A DNA stretch of 64,000 bases. It comes from Reticulascus tulasneorum (Eukaryota > Ascomycota > Sordariomycetes > Glomerellales > Reticulascaceae). The stretch is from assembly GCA_001557505.1 (NCBI GenBank), contig LSAX01000002.1:1364001-1428000 (forward strand). Direction: 5' to 3'. This document shows, in pieces, positions 35,767 to 46,355 of this stretch. The position numbers and the translations under genes are program-made. Each line of letters opens with the position of its first letter. The first letter of the stretch is position 1. Under the pieces are notes generated by a model. It saw nothing but the letters and a program-made list of their open reading frames with translations. It was not told where the DNA came from and searched no databases.

Positions 35767-36997
35767 TTACAACTTGGCAACCATCTTGCTTCCCGCCTGG
35801 ATCCACGTAACCGCATCATCCACAAACTCGTCAACGACCGCCTTGGCGGACTTTTGCTCATTCACAACAGCCGCGCACTTGCCCATCAAGTATGGGCGGA
35901 ACTGATCTAGCGGATCCTCATCTGAATCCGAGTCGTTGTCGCCGCTTCCCTCAGCACCGCCCTCGGCCGTCAATTTGTCCAAATCTGCCTCGTACGGGAT
36001 GATGCCCTTGGCCGTCAACTCCTTGATCTCTTGCTGGCGCTCCGTCTCCCAGTTGTTGATGTATGGGTTGTTACGCACGCGCAGCGGTCGGCCGGTGAAG
36101 ATCAGCGTACGGATGTTGTCATCGTAGCTGGATGTCCGCACGGCGTCCTTGTGTGATTGTGGCGCACCGGCTTCGTCGGTCAGGACGAATCGCGTGCCAA
36201 CCCAGACGCCCGCGGCGCCCATCATGAGGGATGCAGCCAGAAGCTGGCCGTTGTGGATGCCACCGGCTGCGAGAACCAGTACGGGCCCGCCGGTCAACGG
36301 CGATTTGGAGTTCTTGCACAGATCGACGACCGCTGGGATCAAGACTGTGGTGGGGACATCACCAGTGTGACCGCCTCCCTCTCCGCCCTGTGCGCAGATG
36401 ATATCGACACCCAGGTCAAGGCATTTCTGCACGTGCTTGGGGTGACCGATCATGTTCATGTATACGATGCCAGCCTTGTGGAGCTTGTCGACGACGGCCT
36501 TAGGAGGAACGCCGACGGCGGAAACGAAGAGCTTGGCGCCAGAGTCGATGATGACATCAATTAGCTCATTCAGCTTGCCCTTCGTGTAGTCGTAGCTGTG
36601 GGCGCAACATCATTAGCATTCAATGACAGCTGACATGTGATAGAGACTTCTGGAAGGCTTACTTTGTTTTCCGGGCACTGCCGCCGACTTGTGGGAGAAG
36701 CAAATCGACGCCGAATGGGGCATTCTTGTCGGTAAGATGTTCCTTCAGCTCCGCGATCTGCTCCTTCAGCATATCTGGGGTGTAGCCAATTCCGCCAATG
36801 ACGCCGAGACCGCCAGCATTCGTGACAGCAGCCGCCAGCTTCGGGCCGGCGGCGACATTCATTCCAGCCAGGAGGATCGGGTGATTGATCTTGAAAATAT
36901 CCGTGATCGGAGTTCGGATCTTCTCTGTTGTGATTGTTAGCAAGCTGTGTCCATGTCGCCACAGGAGAGTGAAGCTCTACGCACGTGGGGAAGCCAT
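35767..36997 (-). CDS. Nitronate monooxygenase (2-nitropropane dioxygenase family), FMN-dependent
   Basis: Oxidises alkyl nitronates, such as propionate 3-nitronate, to carbonyl compounds and nitrite, which protects respiration from this toxic metabolite. Three exons: 36997-36985 (13 nt), 36924-36663 and 36595-35767, with introns of 60 and 67 nt; 1104 nt in frame, 367 residues. TIM-barrel flavoprotein features: HPILLAGMNVAAGPKLAAAV near the N-terminus, AGGLGVIGG, then DIICAQGGEGGGHTGDVPT (the conserved Gly-rich segment with the family His), LVLAAGGIHNG for phosphate binding, and GVWVGTRFVLTDEA. The C-terminal region carries an acidic insertion (SGDNDSDSDEDP, about 318-330) that is not part of the core fold. 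There is no signal peptide. Tail-to-tail with tim21 and divergent from the folate gene. Substrate not determinable from sequence. Confidence 0.92.
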
Positions 36998-37679
36998 GAC
37001 GTCTGTAGTTCGTTCTAGCAACTTCAACAAGTAGTAATATATAGAAGAAAGCAGTGATGCAGACGCTGTCAAAAAGCCGGGTATAGGTAAAGTGAAGAAG
37101 AAAAAAAGCAGATCAGGTTCTTTGCTCGGAGAGGAGATTATAGTCGTCAAGAGGGAAGCTCGCTAATTAAAACTGGACAGAAGTGCGTAATAAATCGACG
37201 TCGTCTGACATCGACAAAGCGCACATGGGCGGTTGAACCGAGGCTTCTTACTGTATCGGCTAGGCTGTTTTGGGGCTTAGTCGGAAATACCCCGAAGTCA
37301 TCTGGGGAAAAGATGCCGAGGGACAAGTTTCTAGCGCATTAGTTAGCAGTGATTGGTAGAATCTAACGGGGTCCCTTGTGAAGGCCGCCATGGCTCACGA
37401 ATAGGACGGACCTCTCTTCTCCTCCGCTGGAGACGGGGGTGCGAGATCCGAGGCACCGATGCTCCCGAATATCTCCTCTATCTCAATAGGATTACTACAG
37501 TACTATTTCGTAAACTTTGGGTTCGGTGGCCCCCTAATTGATCACAACAATGGTGGATGGGTTTGGGAAGAATGTCCTGCTACAGCCACCCTAACCGTGG
37601 GCGCAGCATCGGAGATGCTCAAAGATTCTCATTTCCTACTGGTCCTTGAGTTAAGGAGCTTGAATGATTCACATTGACT
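36998..37679. promoter_or_regulatory. Divergent promoter region of the nitronate monooxygenase and folate genes
   Basis: 682 bp between two start codons on opposite strands. Both promoters must lie here. Short frames in it have no coding character. No specific site is asserted. Confidence 0.55.
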
Positions 37680-39363
37680 ATGAAATCCTCTATCCTCAGT
37701 CCAACTTCGCTATATCGAGGGTGGACTGCCTCCTGCCGCAATGCTCAATCCTCTACACCATTGCAGTTAGCGGCCACGATAGCCAGATCAAGCCACCTAG
37801 CACAGCTGGCAAAATTTTATCCCAGCCGGACATCCATCAAAATGGACGGCCAAGCTCGGGGCATCCAGACCAGTGCGCCAAGTCCTTGTGGGTGTCACGG
37901 CGGCAAACGAACCAAGACGGCGTATATTGCGCTGGGGAGCAATCTCGGCGATCGAGTCGGCTGGATAGAAAAAGCCTGCAACGAGATGACTGAGAGGGGC
38001 ATTCACGTGAAGCGGACGAGCAGTCTATGGGAGACGGAGCCGATGTATGTACTAGATCAAGATAGGTTTGTAAATGGAGCTTGTGAGGTGCGTACTCCTG
38101 TTCGCTCAAATCATCATCAGTCACTGAGATCATAGTCTAGATTGAGACGGAGCTCGAGCCCTTGGCTCTCCTGGACGCACTTCAGGACATCGAGCGAAGC
38201 CTAGGTCGTCAGAAATTTATCGACAAAGGGCCTCGAAACATCGACCTCGATATCCTCCTTTATGGGGACGAGAAGATCAACCATGAGCGGCTTATTGTGC
38301 CGCACATTGGCATTCCGGAGAGAGAGTTTGTTCTACGGCCACTCGCCGAGTGTGTGCCCCCGACCTCCGTCTCATTCACACTTACTAACAGAGTATCAGA
38401 CTAATTCCTGGGCAGCCGATTGATGCATCGAAGCCATGGAAGCTGACATTGGACTATCTGAACGAACTCCCGTCTGGGGAGCCCCTTTCATCTCTAACTC
38501 CCCTTACACCCTCGACGAGCCCAATCATGAGCCTCAAAGCCTGCAGGAAGACTCATGTCATGGCTATCTTGAACGTCACCCCGGATTCTTTCTCAGATGG
38601 TGGCGTTCATACCTCCGAAAACCTGGTCGATACCCTGCTAGGCTTCGTCCGCGCCGGTGCAACGATGATTGACATCGGTGGCCAATCCAGCGCTCCAGGA
38701 AGACCCGAGGTGACGGTTGAGGAGGAGCTAAAACGCGTCATCCCTGCCATTCAACTCATCCGCCAAGTTCCTGAATTCCAGGACATTGTCATCAGCATCG
38801 ATACATATCGAGCCAAGGTTGCTGACCAAGCTGTGCAAGCCGGCGCAGATATAATCAACGACATCTCGGCCGGGCAGCTGGACGCAGAGATGCTCCCTAC
38901 CATGGCAAGATTAGGAAAGACAGTGTGCCTCATGCATATGCGTGGTACGCCATTGACCATGAACACCCTGAATGACTACCCGGAGGGCCTCATACCCACT
39001 ATAGCCAAGGAGCTGCTGGATCGCGTAGCTGCCGCTGAAGCAGCGGGCATACGGCGGTGGAGGATCATTCTGGATCCCGGTCTGGGGTTCGCCAAGATGG
39101 GCGACCAGAACTTGGAGGTCCTCCGACACATCGAAGAGCTGCGGAACTGGCCAGGTCTGCAAGGCCTGCCGTGGTTGTTAGGATCGAGTCGTAAGAGTTT
39201 CGTGGGCAAGATCACGGGTGTTCACAAGCCACAGGAACGGATTTGGGGAACGGCGACGACAGTTGCAGCCGCTGTTCAGAGCGGTGCGGATATCGTGAGG
39301 GTACATGACGCTGTTGAGATGTGCCAAGTCGTGAAGATGGCGGATGCCATCTGGAGGCATTGA
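37680..39363 (+). CDS. fol1: Bifunctional folate enzyme HPPK-DHPS (FOL1-type)
   Basis: Catalyses two successive folate-synthesis steps: pyrophosphorylation of 6-hydroxymethyl-dihydropterin, then condensation with p-aminobenzoate to dihydropteroate, the sulfonamide target. Three exons: 37680-38087, 38141-38349 and 38400-39363, with introns of 53 and 50 nt; 1581 nt in frame, 526 residues. Start at the ATG 37680, since the frame upstream lacks an ATG. Residues 1 to about 65 are rich in Ser/Arg and nearly free of acid residues, like a mitochondrial presequence. HPPK domain from about 82: AYIALGSNLGDR and the signature KGPRNIDLDILLYGD. DHPS domain from about 255: MAILNVTPDSFSDGG, MIDIGGQSSAPGRPEV, ILDPGLGFAKMGDQN, GSSRKSFVG. 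Unlike yeast Fol1, no N-terminal dihydroneopterin aldolase domain is present; there is no room for one before the HPPK motif. Confidence 0.95.
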
Positions 39364-41644
39364 GATATGCCAGTAAGGAGCCCCGGGATATACCATTTCT
39401 GCATTTGTTGGAAGCTGCATATCGGGAATCCCTGGAGTTCATGGACTGCAATCAACTTGCGGTCTGGATGGGGCATGTATCATAGAGAGCAGACATCGTT
39501 CTGTGTTACATTAGTTAGTGTTGGCTGCTATTGGTATAGCACGACTAGCGTCGCTCAATGCGCTTCTGTTCCAAATCCACCATCTTGATGGGATGCAGCG
39601 GGCAACTTGGTGTTTGTGTTGTAACGACCTGAGGATGCCATCCAGTACACCAACTCTGGATCAACATAGCAGGCACACCCCTTTCGTCCTTTTCGCGAAA
39701 TGGCGCCATGGGAACCTCAAGTTCCGGCGCGGAAGTTAGCTGATGCAATGGTCCAGTTCCAGCAGCCTAGAGTCACTACCCAGGTCGCTGGTTACCGTAT
39801 CCCATATTGAATCCAAAGACGGGGGCACTATCCCAAGCGACCGCGACAACATCGAGACTGCCCCTTACTGACTGGCATCTATCTCCCATGACAATGCCCG
39901 AGCATCGCAGGCCACCATGATTGTTTATTTTGCTTAAATCCATACTTCCATCCACTCGGACATTGTGCACCGTTTGAATCCATTCCCAAGAGCCATATCC
40001 CATACGGCCTCGATCTAAATCCGAGAAGCCTATCGCAACTCCGGGGCTTGCGGCCGACGTTATGGCCGTAACTCAGGGGGCCCCTCCTGCATGCCCACGG
40101 GGTTTCCTAGCTATCGGGGAACTGGAATGGCCACATGGATCGCGGGATTCGGAAGGGCGCAGGTGATCAACCGCTTCCGCTCGCGATTTGCTTCCCGCTG
40201 TGCATGATCTTCTGAAAAAGAAAAGCGAGGGTTGCGCAATTATGACATCACGAGTCCAAATCTTCTCTGTATCGTATTACTTTATGATCTAAATTGTGGG
40301 CTTAAGAGGTAAACAAGCTCCCAGACTGGCTTGCAAAGCTACTCCCCCTGAACCGTCATGTTCGTTGGGCTGCAAGATCGGCATTTCCAATGAGCAGTCG
40401 TTTCTTTTCGAACGAGTCTCTTTTAGGTTCAGAGGACGGGAATTCAGAATCTCAAGCGGATTACACGGAGATATTAGCATGCTAGTTGACCTATGCCGAC
40501 CTTGTCCTTAGTAGCTTGCTCAACTCGGCACGATGACAGGGAACATACGGGTTGCCGACATGTCCCTTCATAGGCCACCACTTGCTCCGAACTGGTTACA
40601 CTCAGATCTGGCTGATCTTCCTCCTGCCTTCGCGATTTGGATTGGGCCGTCAGGCACAGTGGGGACTGAGCACAACATGAGGCCCAGCTTCAACGACACG
40701 CTGTGAGCCGAAAAGTCAACGTCGCGGAAGTCGAGATGCATCCGTGTAAACCTAAGAATAGCATAGGTACCAGTAAAACCCCTGACCTGCTCGCCGTCAC
40801 AGCAGACAATCTCCTTTCAAGTCGGCATTCGAATGAAGCTGCCCATGTTACGCCTTTTCATGGAAGTGGTCCTCCCCCTATGACTTAGAGCATCGGTAGC
40901 GGGACATCCAGCACTTCTTTCCCTCCGGCCATGCAGGCGTAGATCCTCTCAAGATATCGTAGATTAGCAAGATGGGCACCCCCGTCCCAGAGCCCAGCCG
41001 CTGAACAGCAGACCCCTGAACGCAGCGTCACTTGGACGTCTCCAGGCCCCGACATAAGTCACTCTGAGTACCGCATCACTGGATCCCCGCTTCAAATCGG
41101 TCTCTGTGCGAATTCGGCAATTGCCCTGTCGGGGGTGTAGAGAATTTGGAATCCACAACCTGAACTATGTTGCATGGATGTAGCAGCAAGCCACCGTGAA
41201 TACCCAGCCATTCAGGGCAACCAAACTCGGGTCCCGGAATGGCATCGAACGCCAACAATACTTCACCCAGAATCCACATGCGTCCAACAGTTCGTTCTCG
41301 CACATAGACCCCATACGCCACAACTGCTACACAAGCTTCGCACCCATGCCTTTTTCGCTGTGCACGCTTTCCAAGAAAAAAGTCGGTGTTGATCATCAGG
41401 CCACTTTTTACGCCCCCTCCATCAGACACAGATACAGTTGATGCACAGCAGACGAAGCACCACGTAACGTCTTGGAACCGGTCTGACGATGTTATCCACT
41501 CTCGGGGGGTCGAGGAAACCGGTGAGATAGTTGGGCTGAATGCGAGGACCAACAGTGATTCGATCAGGCGAGCGTGCTGGCGGAAATCTTTGCCGAGTCC
41601 TTGGGCCAAGGTGGTAGCAACCACGAAAATGTCTCGAGGCCTTA

Positions 41645-42474
41645 CTAAGAATAAGTCTGTACTTTCACGATAACTGTGCCGTAAGCGACGGTAAGACTGC
41701 CAGCCACTAGCCACACGGAGAGCAGATTATTGAACCATGATCCCAGGACGAGCGTTCCGATGCCAAGGACCCAGGTCCGGGACCCGAGCCTCGCACGCAG
41801 TAGTGTAAGCAGCCAGGGTATGGGTGTGCATCTCCGCTCCATGCGCCCCTCGTCTGCGAAATGATATAGCAAATGACGTCCACACCGGTTTCCATGATAC
41901 CCACAGATAATCGGGTAAACAGGGCGTCCTATATCACCAGGAGTGCCCGGCGTGATCCGAGTAGCGAAGCGTCATGGGCTGCGCAAACGCGAGCCCCATT
42001 GGGCAAAGAACGGGGACGGGAACATATTCGGTGAAGAGGCACGGAGGGGCCTGGCCACTGGCTGAAGAACGGCAAAGCTGCTAATCAGCCTGGCCGATAT
42101 CGATCCAACCCAACCATCCATCCCTCTTTCCTAAAGTCATCCAGGCAGATCCGGCGGCAGCCTTCCCAGCTGGCTGGCGTTACCGTGGCTTGCAGAGCCG
42201 TTTGCTGAGATGCCGATATGTGGGTGATGAGCCCGGAGAGCGTAGGTGTATATTGGAAGTACAGCATCTCATCTGGCGGTGTGATGTTCCAGCAGACCCG
42301 GGATAACGAACACGGTAGGGCTGAAGGGTTGATGCCGTGGAACGACTGTTGCTTAGACTGGCAGCTGGAGACCCAGGGGCAGGCGGTGATGAAGGTGGCT
42401 GTGAGATCAGGGTCGTACAAAAAGAAGCGGGAAAAGGGCTGGCCCTTGATCTCACGGAGACGGTAGACGACCAC
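41645..42474 (-). pseudogene. Coding-like fragments in different frames, possible decayed or multi-exon gene
   Basis: Two minus-strand stretches have strong gene-like third-position bias. The first, about 42474-42190, reads FSRFFLYDPDLTATFITACP and later VCWNITPPDEMLYFQYTPT, and meets a GTAACG that could be a donor near 42180. The second, about 41840-41647, encodes a hydrophobic segment (TWVLGIGTLVLGSWFNNLLS then VWLVAGSLTVAYGTVIV) that could form two membrane helices. A third frame continues downstream to 41076 with less bias. I could not connect them: a TAA sits directly before the first stretch, and no consistent splice phase links the pieces. Either a decayed gene or an intact gene whose introns I failed to solve. 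No family recognised. Confidence 0.3.
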
Positions 42475-44360
42475 GGTGACATTTCCATGTTAGGCCCAGC
42501 GTGGGTCCTGTCTCGAATGACTCGTAGTGGTGTGGTACTGGGGGCCGTTGGTTGCCCTCAATAACCAAATGCACATTCTACCCAGTATATGGACTAGCTT
42601 CCAGTGTTGGCTAAGCTGTATTTGGCGGAGCTCAGACGTACATAGTACAGTACTAAGCAAGCTACTGTAGGTGCGTGTTGGTGTGCTCCAGGCCGGGGGC
42701 TGCTGGATAGGTAGGCCGCTAAATTAACTACCAGGCCAACTGGAAGAGTGGCCCGGAAGGGACCCACTTGAACCGGGCCAGAACTGCAACCCACTGCAGG
42801 TTCACCACTGCGACCCGTGGACCCCTGGAACTGGCACCCCAAGCCGGTGCCGCCGGGGGCAGCTGGAGCACAGATCAGTGGGTGGATGGCCAGGCCCTGT
42901 AAAGGTGGTAATGGTGCAGTGGCCTGCCAGGCAACTCAAGCTCCCGTCCGTCACGGGCACCGATAGAGGCTAATCACCTGGGAATTGTAGCGCTGCCCCA
43001 CTAGGTTGCTTGCTAGCACTGAAATGATAATGAAATAGTGATGTGCTCTGCACAGGGATAGGATCTCCAGAGGCTTGCCGTAGCCTGGATCTTGGCATGA
43101 CCAGCCTGGTTAGCCAGCAGCAAACACGCACTAGTCTAGTCGACTATTAATGAGCTGCACCCTACATTCACGAGGATAGAGATTCGCTAATGTTCCCCAC
43201 TAAGATCTGCCCGTGAATGCGACATCACCAAAGCACGCCCGCGTCAGTGCAGGCGATCAATCAATCAACTCATGCCTGTAGACGCCCCGGGGCACACTGG
43301 CACTGGCACTAGTGTAGATTGATCATGGATCCGATCCGTAAAAAGCTATAGCGCTAATAACCCCCATCACCCCAAATCCCCTTCCAGAAGCGCCTAAGAA
43401 CTCGGACAGGCGCTCCCCAATCAACCCCCTCAGCCCCCCCAGGCAAGTAGGGAAGCAACCCTTCCATTTGCATCTGCTTTCTGCGAACCCCCCCCAAAGC
43501 GCCGGTAGCTGTACCCAGGATGACGCCAGTCGGTCCCCGTTAGAGAATGATGACCACCCTCCACTCCTCCTGCGAAAAGCAGAAGATGATTACCTACATA
43601 CCTGCGCCCCTCGGGCTGCTGCTCCTTAGCCCATTCTGGTGGCCAGGGCGAAGAAGAAAAAGAAGAGGGGGGGGGGGTTCACCCTGGCAAAACAAAGCGC
43701 ACAACCCTCAGGGATGAGATTTGCGGGTTTTACCTCTTTCTGCCAAGTGCCTAAAACCTTATTTGGACATCCCAAAGCCAAACAGCATTTCGTTCGTCCA
43801 AAGTACAGCCAACGGGCCTACAGGCTGCTGCTGGAAGCCAAAGACCACCTGAACGTGTTTTAATATAGAAGCCCAGAACTACCTAGCGTTGATCTACTAT
43901 ACCTATATGAGGCAACTTGAACGACTAGAGCCAACAACCCTACCTGAGGTGAACAAACTGATTGCGTCTCCCCTCCTCTCCCCCCGCCGGTTTGGCTCTC
44001 TTGCATTTCCACCTGCCCAATTCCCTTCGGCCATGAAATCCGAGGTCCGGTCACGTTTGACCCCATCACGGCCGAGTTAATGGACATGGTTTGCTGGATA
44101 AGCCAGGGTTCAGCACAGATCACCAGACTACTGCACCAAGTCACCCTCTCTCTCTCTCCACACAATACTAAGAGACACACATGCACGCAGGCACACACAC
44201 CCACCAAATAAAGCTTTCGCCCCAACGATTGCGGCACAAGCTTCCCGCCATCCACAGCCGCTGTCGAGCGCACTCAAATCCTCAAGGATCCTGGCTCCAT
44301 GCCATGTCACTGGCCGCTGTCACAGTCACAGTCAATTGTCAAATCTCTCTTTCTTCTATC

Positions 44361-44376
44361 ACACACACACACACAC
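44361..44376 (+). repeat. (AC)8 microsatellite
   Basis: Eight AC units in otherwise featureless CT-rich DNA. Confidence 0.8.
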
Positions 44377-46355
44377 GCACTTACTCACTCGCTCTCCCTG
44401 GCCATAATGCAATTTCAGCCCCCCTCCAGTACCAGATATTGCTACTGCGCTATCCGCATTCCAGCTTCATTCAGCGGCCCATGTCGCAATTGCAACCCCC
44501 TCATCGGCACCGACAAATGATTGAACAAATTCCCCGAAAACGCGAGCCCCGAAATTGCGTCTGCCGCTGAAAATCGGTCCCGCCTGTCTCACTCGCTCGC
44601 TCACTCTCTCCCTCCCTCTGTGCCTCTCTGTAGGTGTCCATGTGTTTACGTGTGTGTGCCATGCAATATCCAGAGCAAAACCATTCAAGAGTTTCCAACC
44701 AAACAGTTCGTTGGCAAACTCGTGCGTCGGCATTACCCGGTCTCCAAAGTTCAGGTACAGGCAAGCCTTCTACGAACCGAAACGGCCCCCCTCCCCCTCA
44801 GAGAGTAGCATCACTCCACTTCATGCAGTGCTCGATACGAGCTGTTGGCTGCCTTGCAGCATCAAACGTCCGTCCAACAGCGCCCGCGTAAGCCATGACT
44901 AACTTAACCCCCCATGTTGCTTCTGTGGTGGGCTGGACCCCATCATCGCAATTGTTCACTGATTGAGGTGCAAAGGCGCGAGCCACCCCTTGCTTGGATC
45001 GATCGGCGACGAGAGAACGCGCAGCTTCGTCCCCAACAAAGATAACCAATGCGCGTCGTCCTGTGCGTGCCCCGAGCTTGGATGGCGAGGCAAGGACGCG
45101 ATTGTGTTACGGAGGGGTATGTAGGATCACAGGATTCTCCCCAAACTCCCAGATGCGCAGAAGGATCGCGGAAGGCGTTTAGGGAAGGGGGAAAGAGAGG
45201 GAGCTTGTCCTACCCACCCACGGGGTCCCTTGTCTCTGTGTTGCCTGTCATCCCGTCCGTTTCAGCGCCCAGATTTCACTTGGCCAATTGAAATTCAGGT
45301 GAAACAAACTGCGAACTCAATGGGCTCGGATTTTACTGCGCCTTGTCACATTGTTCGTCAAAAAACTGGCCGGCCCGGGCTGCACTGGGCGTCATCATCG
45401 TCAGCCTCGAGGCACGGCGCCAAAACCAAACCGAAAAAAGAAAGAAAAAAGTCTTGCTCGTGTAGGCAAGTCCGCCGATCAGGAAGCAACCACACAGCGC
45501 ATACATCCATCCCTTCATGCGTCGTGTATGTGATAAGTGGATAGATTGAAGAGAAAGATAGAATAAATACCAAGCTGAAACATACCAAGTACATGGCATT
45601 GGCCAGCTAATGCTTCCAAGTACCTGGCCCCGGTTCCCATCCTTCTCCAGTCTTTGGCAACGCCTTTCCCGTCCGCCTTTCCCAGTCAGTCCCTCTCGGC
45701 CCCAATATCAAAATTCCAGCACGGTATGGTCAAGCGAATGTCCTATATCCTCACCCCCCAATGACCATAATTAACAAACAAGAGAACGGAAGAAGAGGAG
45801 GAAAATCAGGCTAGCGACAGAAGAGAAGGCAGAAAACGAGAGTCAAGTCAAATGCACCCCGGGTATCCCTTGCAATGCCTTTCGTAGACCCATAACTCAT
45901 TCCCAATTTTTTCAATTTCCCCGACGAGAGAAAAGGAAAGATTTTTGACCCTTATTCCGTTTGACCCAAAAACAAAAACGACCATTTCAAAAAAGGATTT
46001 CTTGTTCCAATGTTTAACCCCCCATCCCTGCCCTATACCGTTCCCTGTGTTTCCGTCGTCCCTGATTTTCGTAGATTCCCCATGTCAAAGAATTATTTCA
46101 CTTTCAGCCGGATCCTCGTTTCCATGCGCCGTATTTCTCGTGATCCCAGGCCCCAAAGGATGCCTGCAGGGGGAAGGCGCCCCAAAGAGGGCGTGACTAT
46201 GATATTCCAAGGGGGTTTCCCAAAAAAACCTATGCCTCTTTTTCTGTGCCGCACACCCGTTATTTCTCTCTCTGCTTTGCCACTATGAAAACATTGACGT
46301 CAATATGCCGGTCAAGGAGATACTGTACAGCAGGATTCTGTAACACCGTAGCTTT

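Larger units (their letters stand above)
39364..46355. other. About 7 kb with no firmly supported gene
   Basis: Between the folate gene and the Ndt80-type factor. Coding-like fragments at 41.6-42.5 kb are listed separately. The part from about 43 to 46.3 kb is simple, pyrimidine-rich DNA with CA repeats and short unbiased frames; the last few hundred bases probably hold the 3' UTR of the Ndt80-type gene. No tRNA, transposon end or array recognised. Confidence 0.4.

Noticed and set aside
43639..43863. A Lys-rich 74-codon frame beginning near a run of G
   Set aside because: It has no ATG start where the frame opens and its basic start is produced by an A/G simple-sequence tract.
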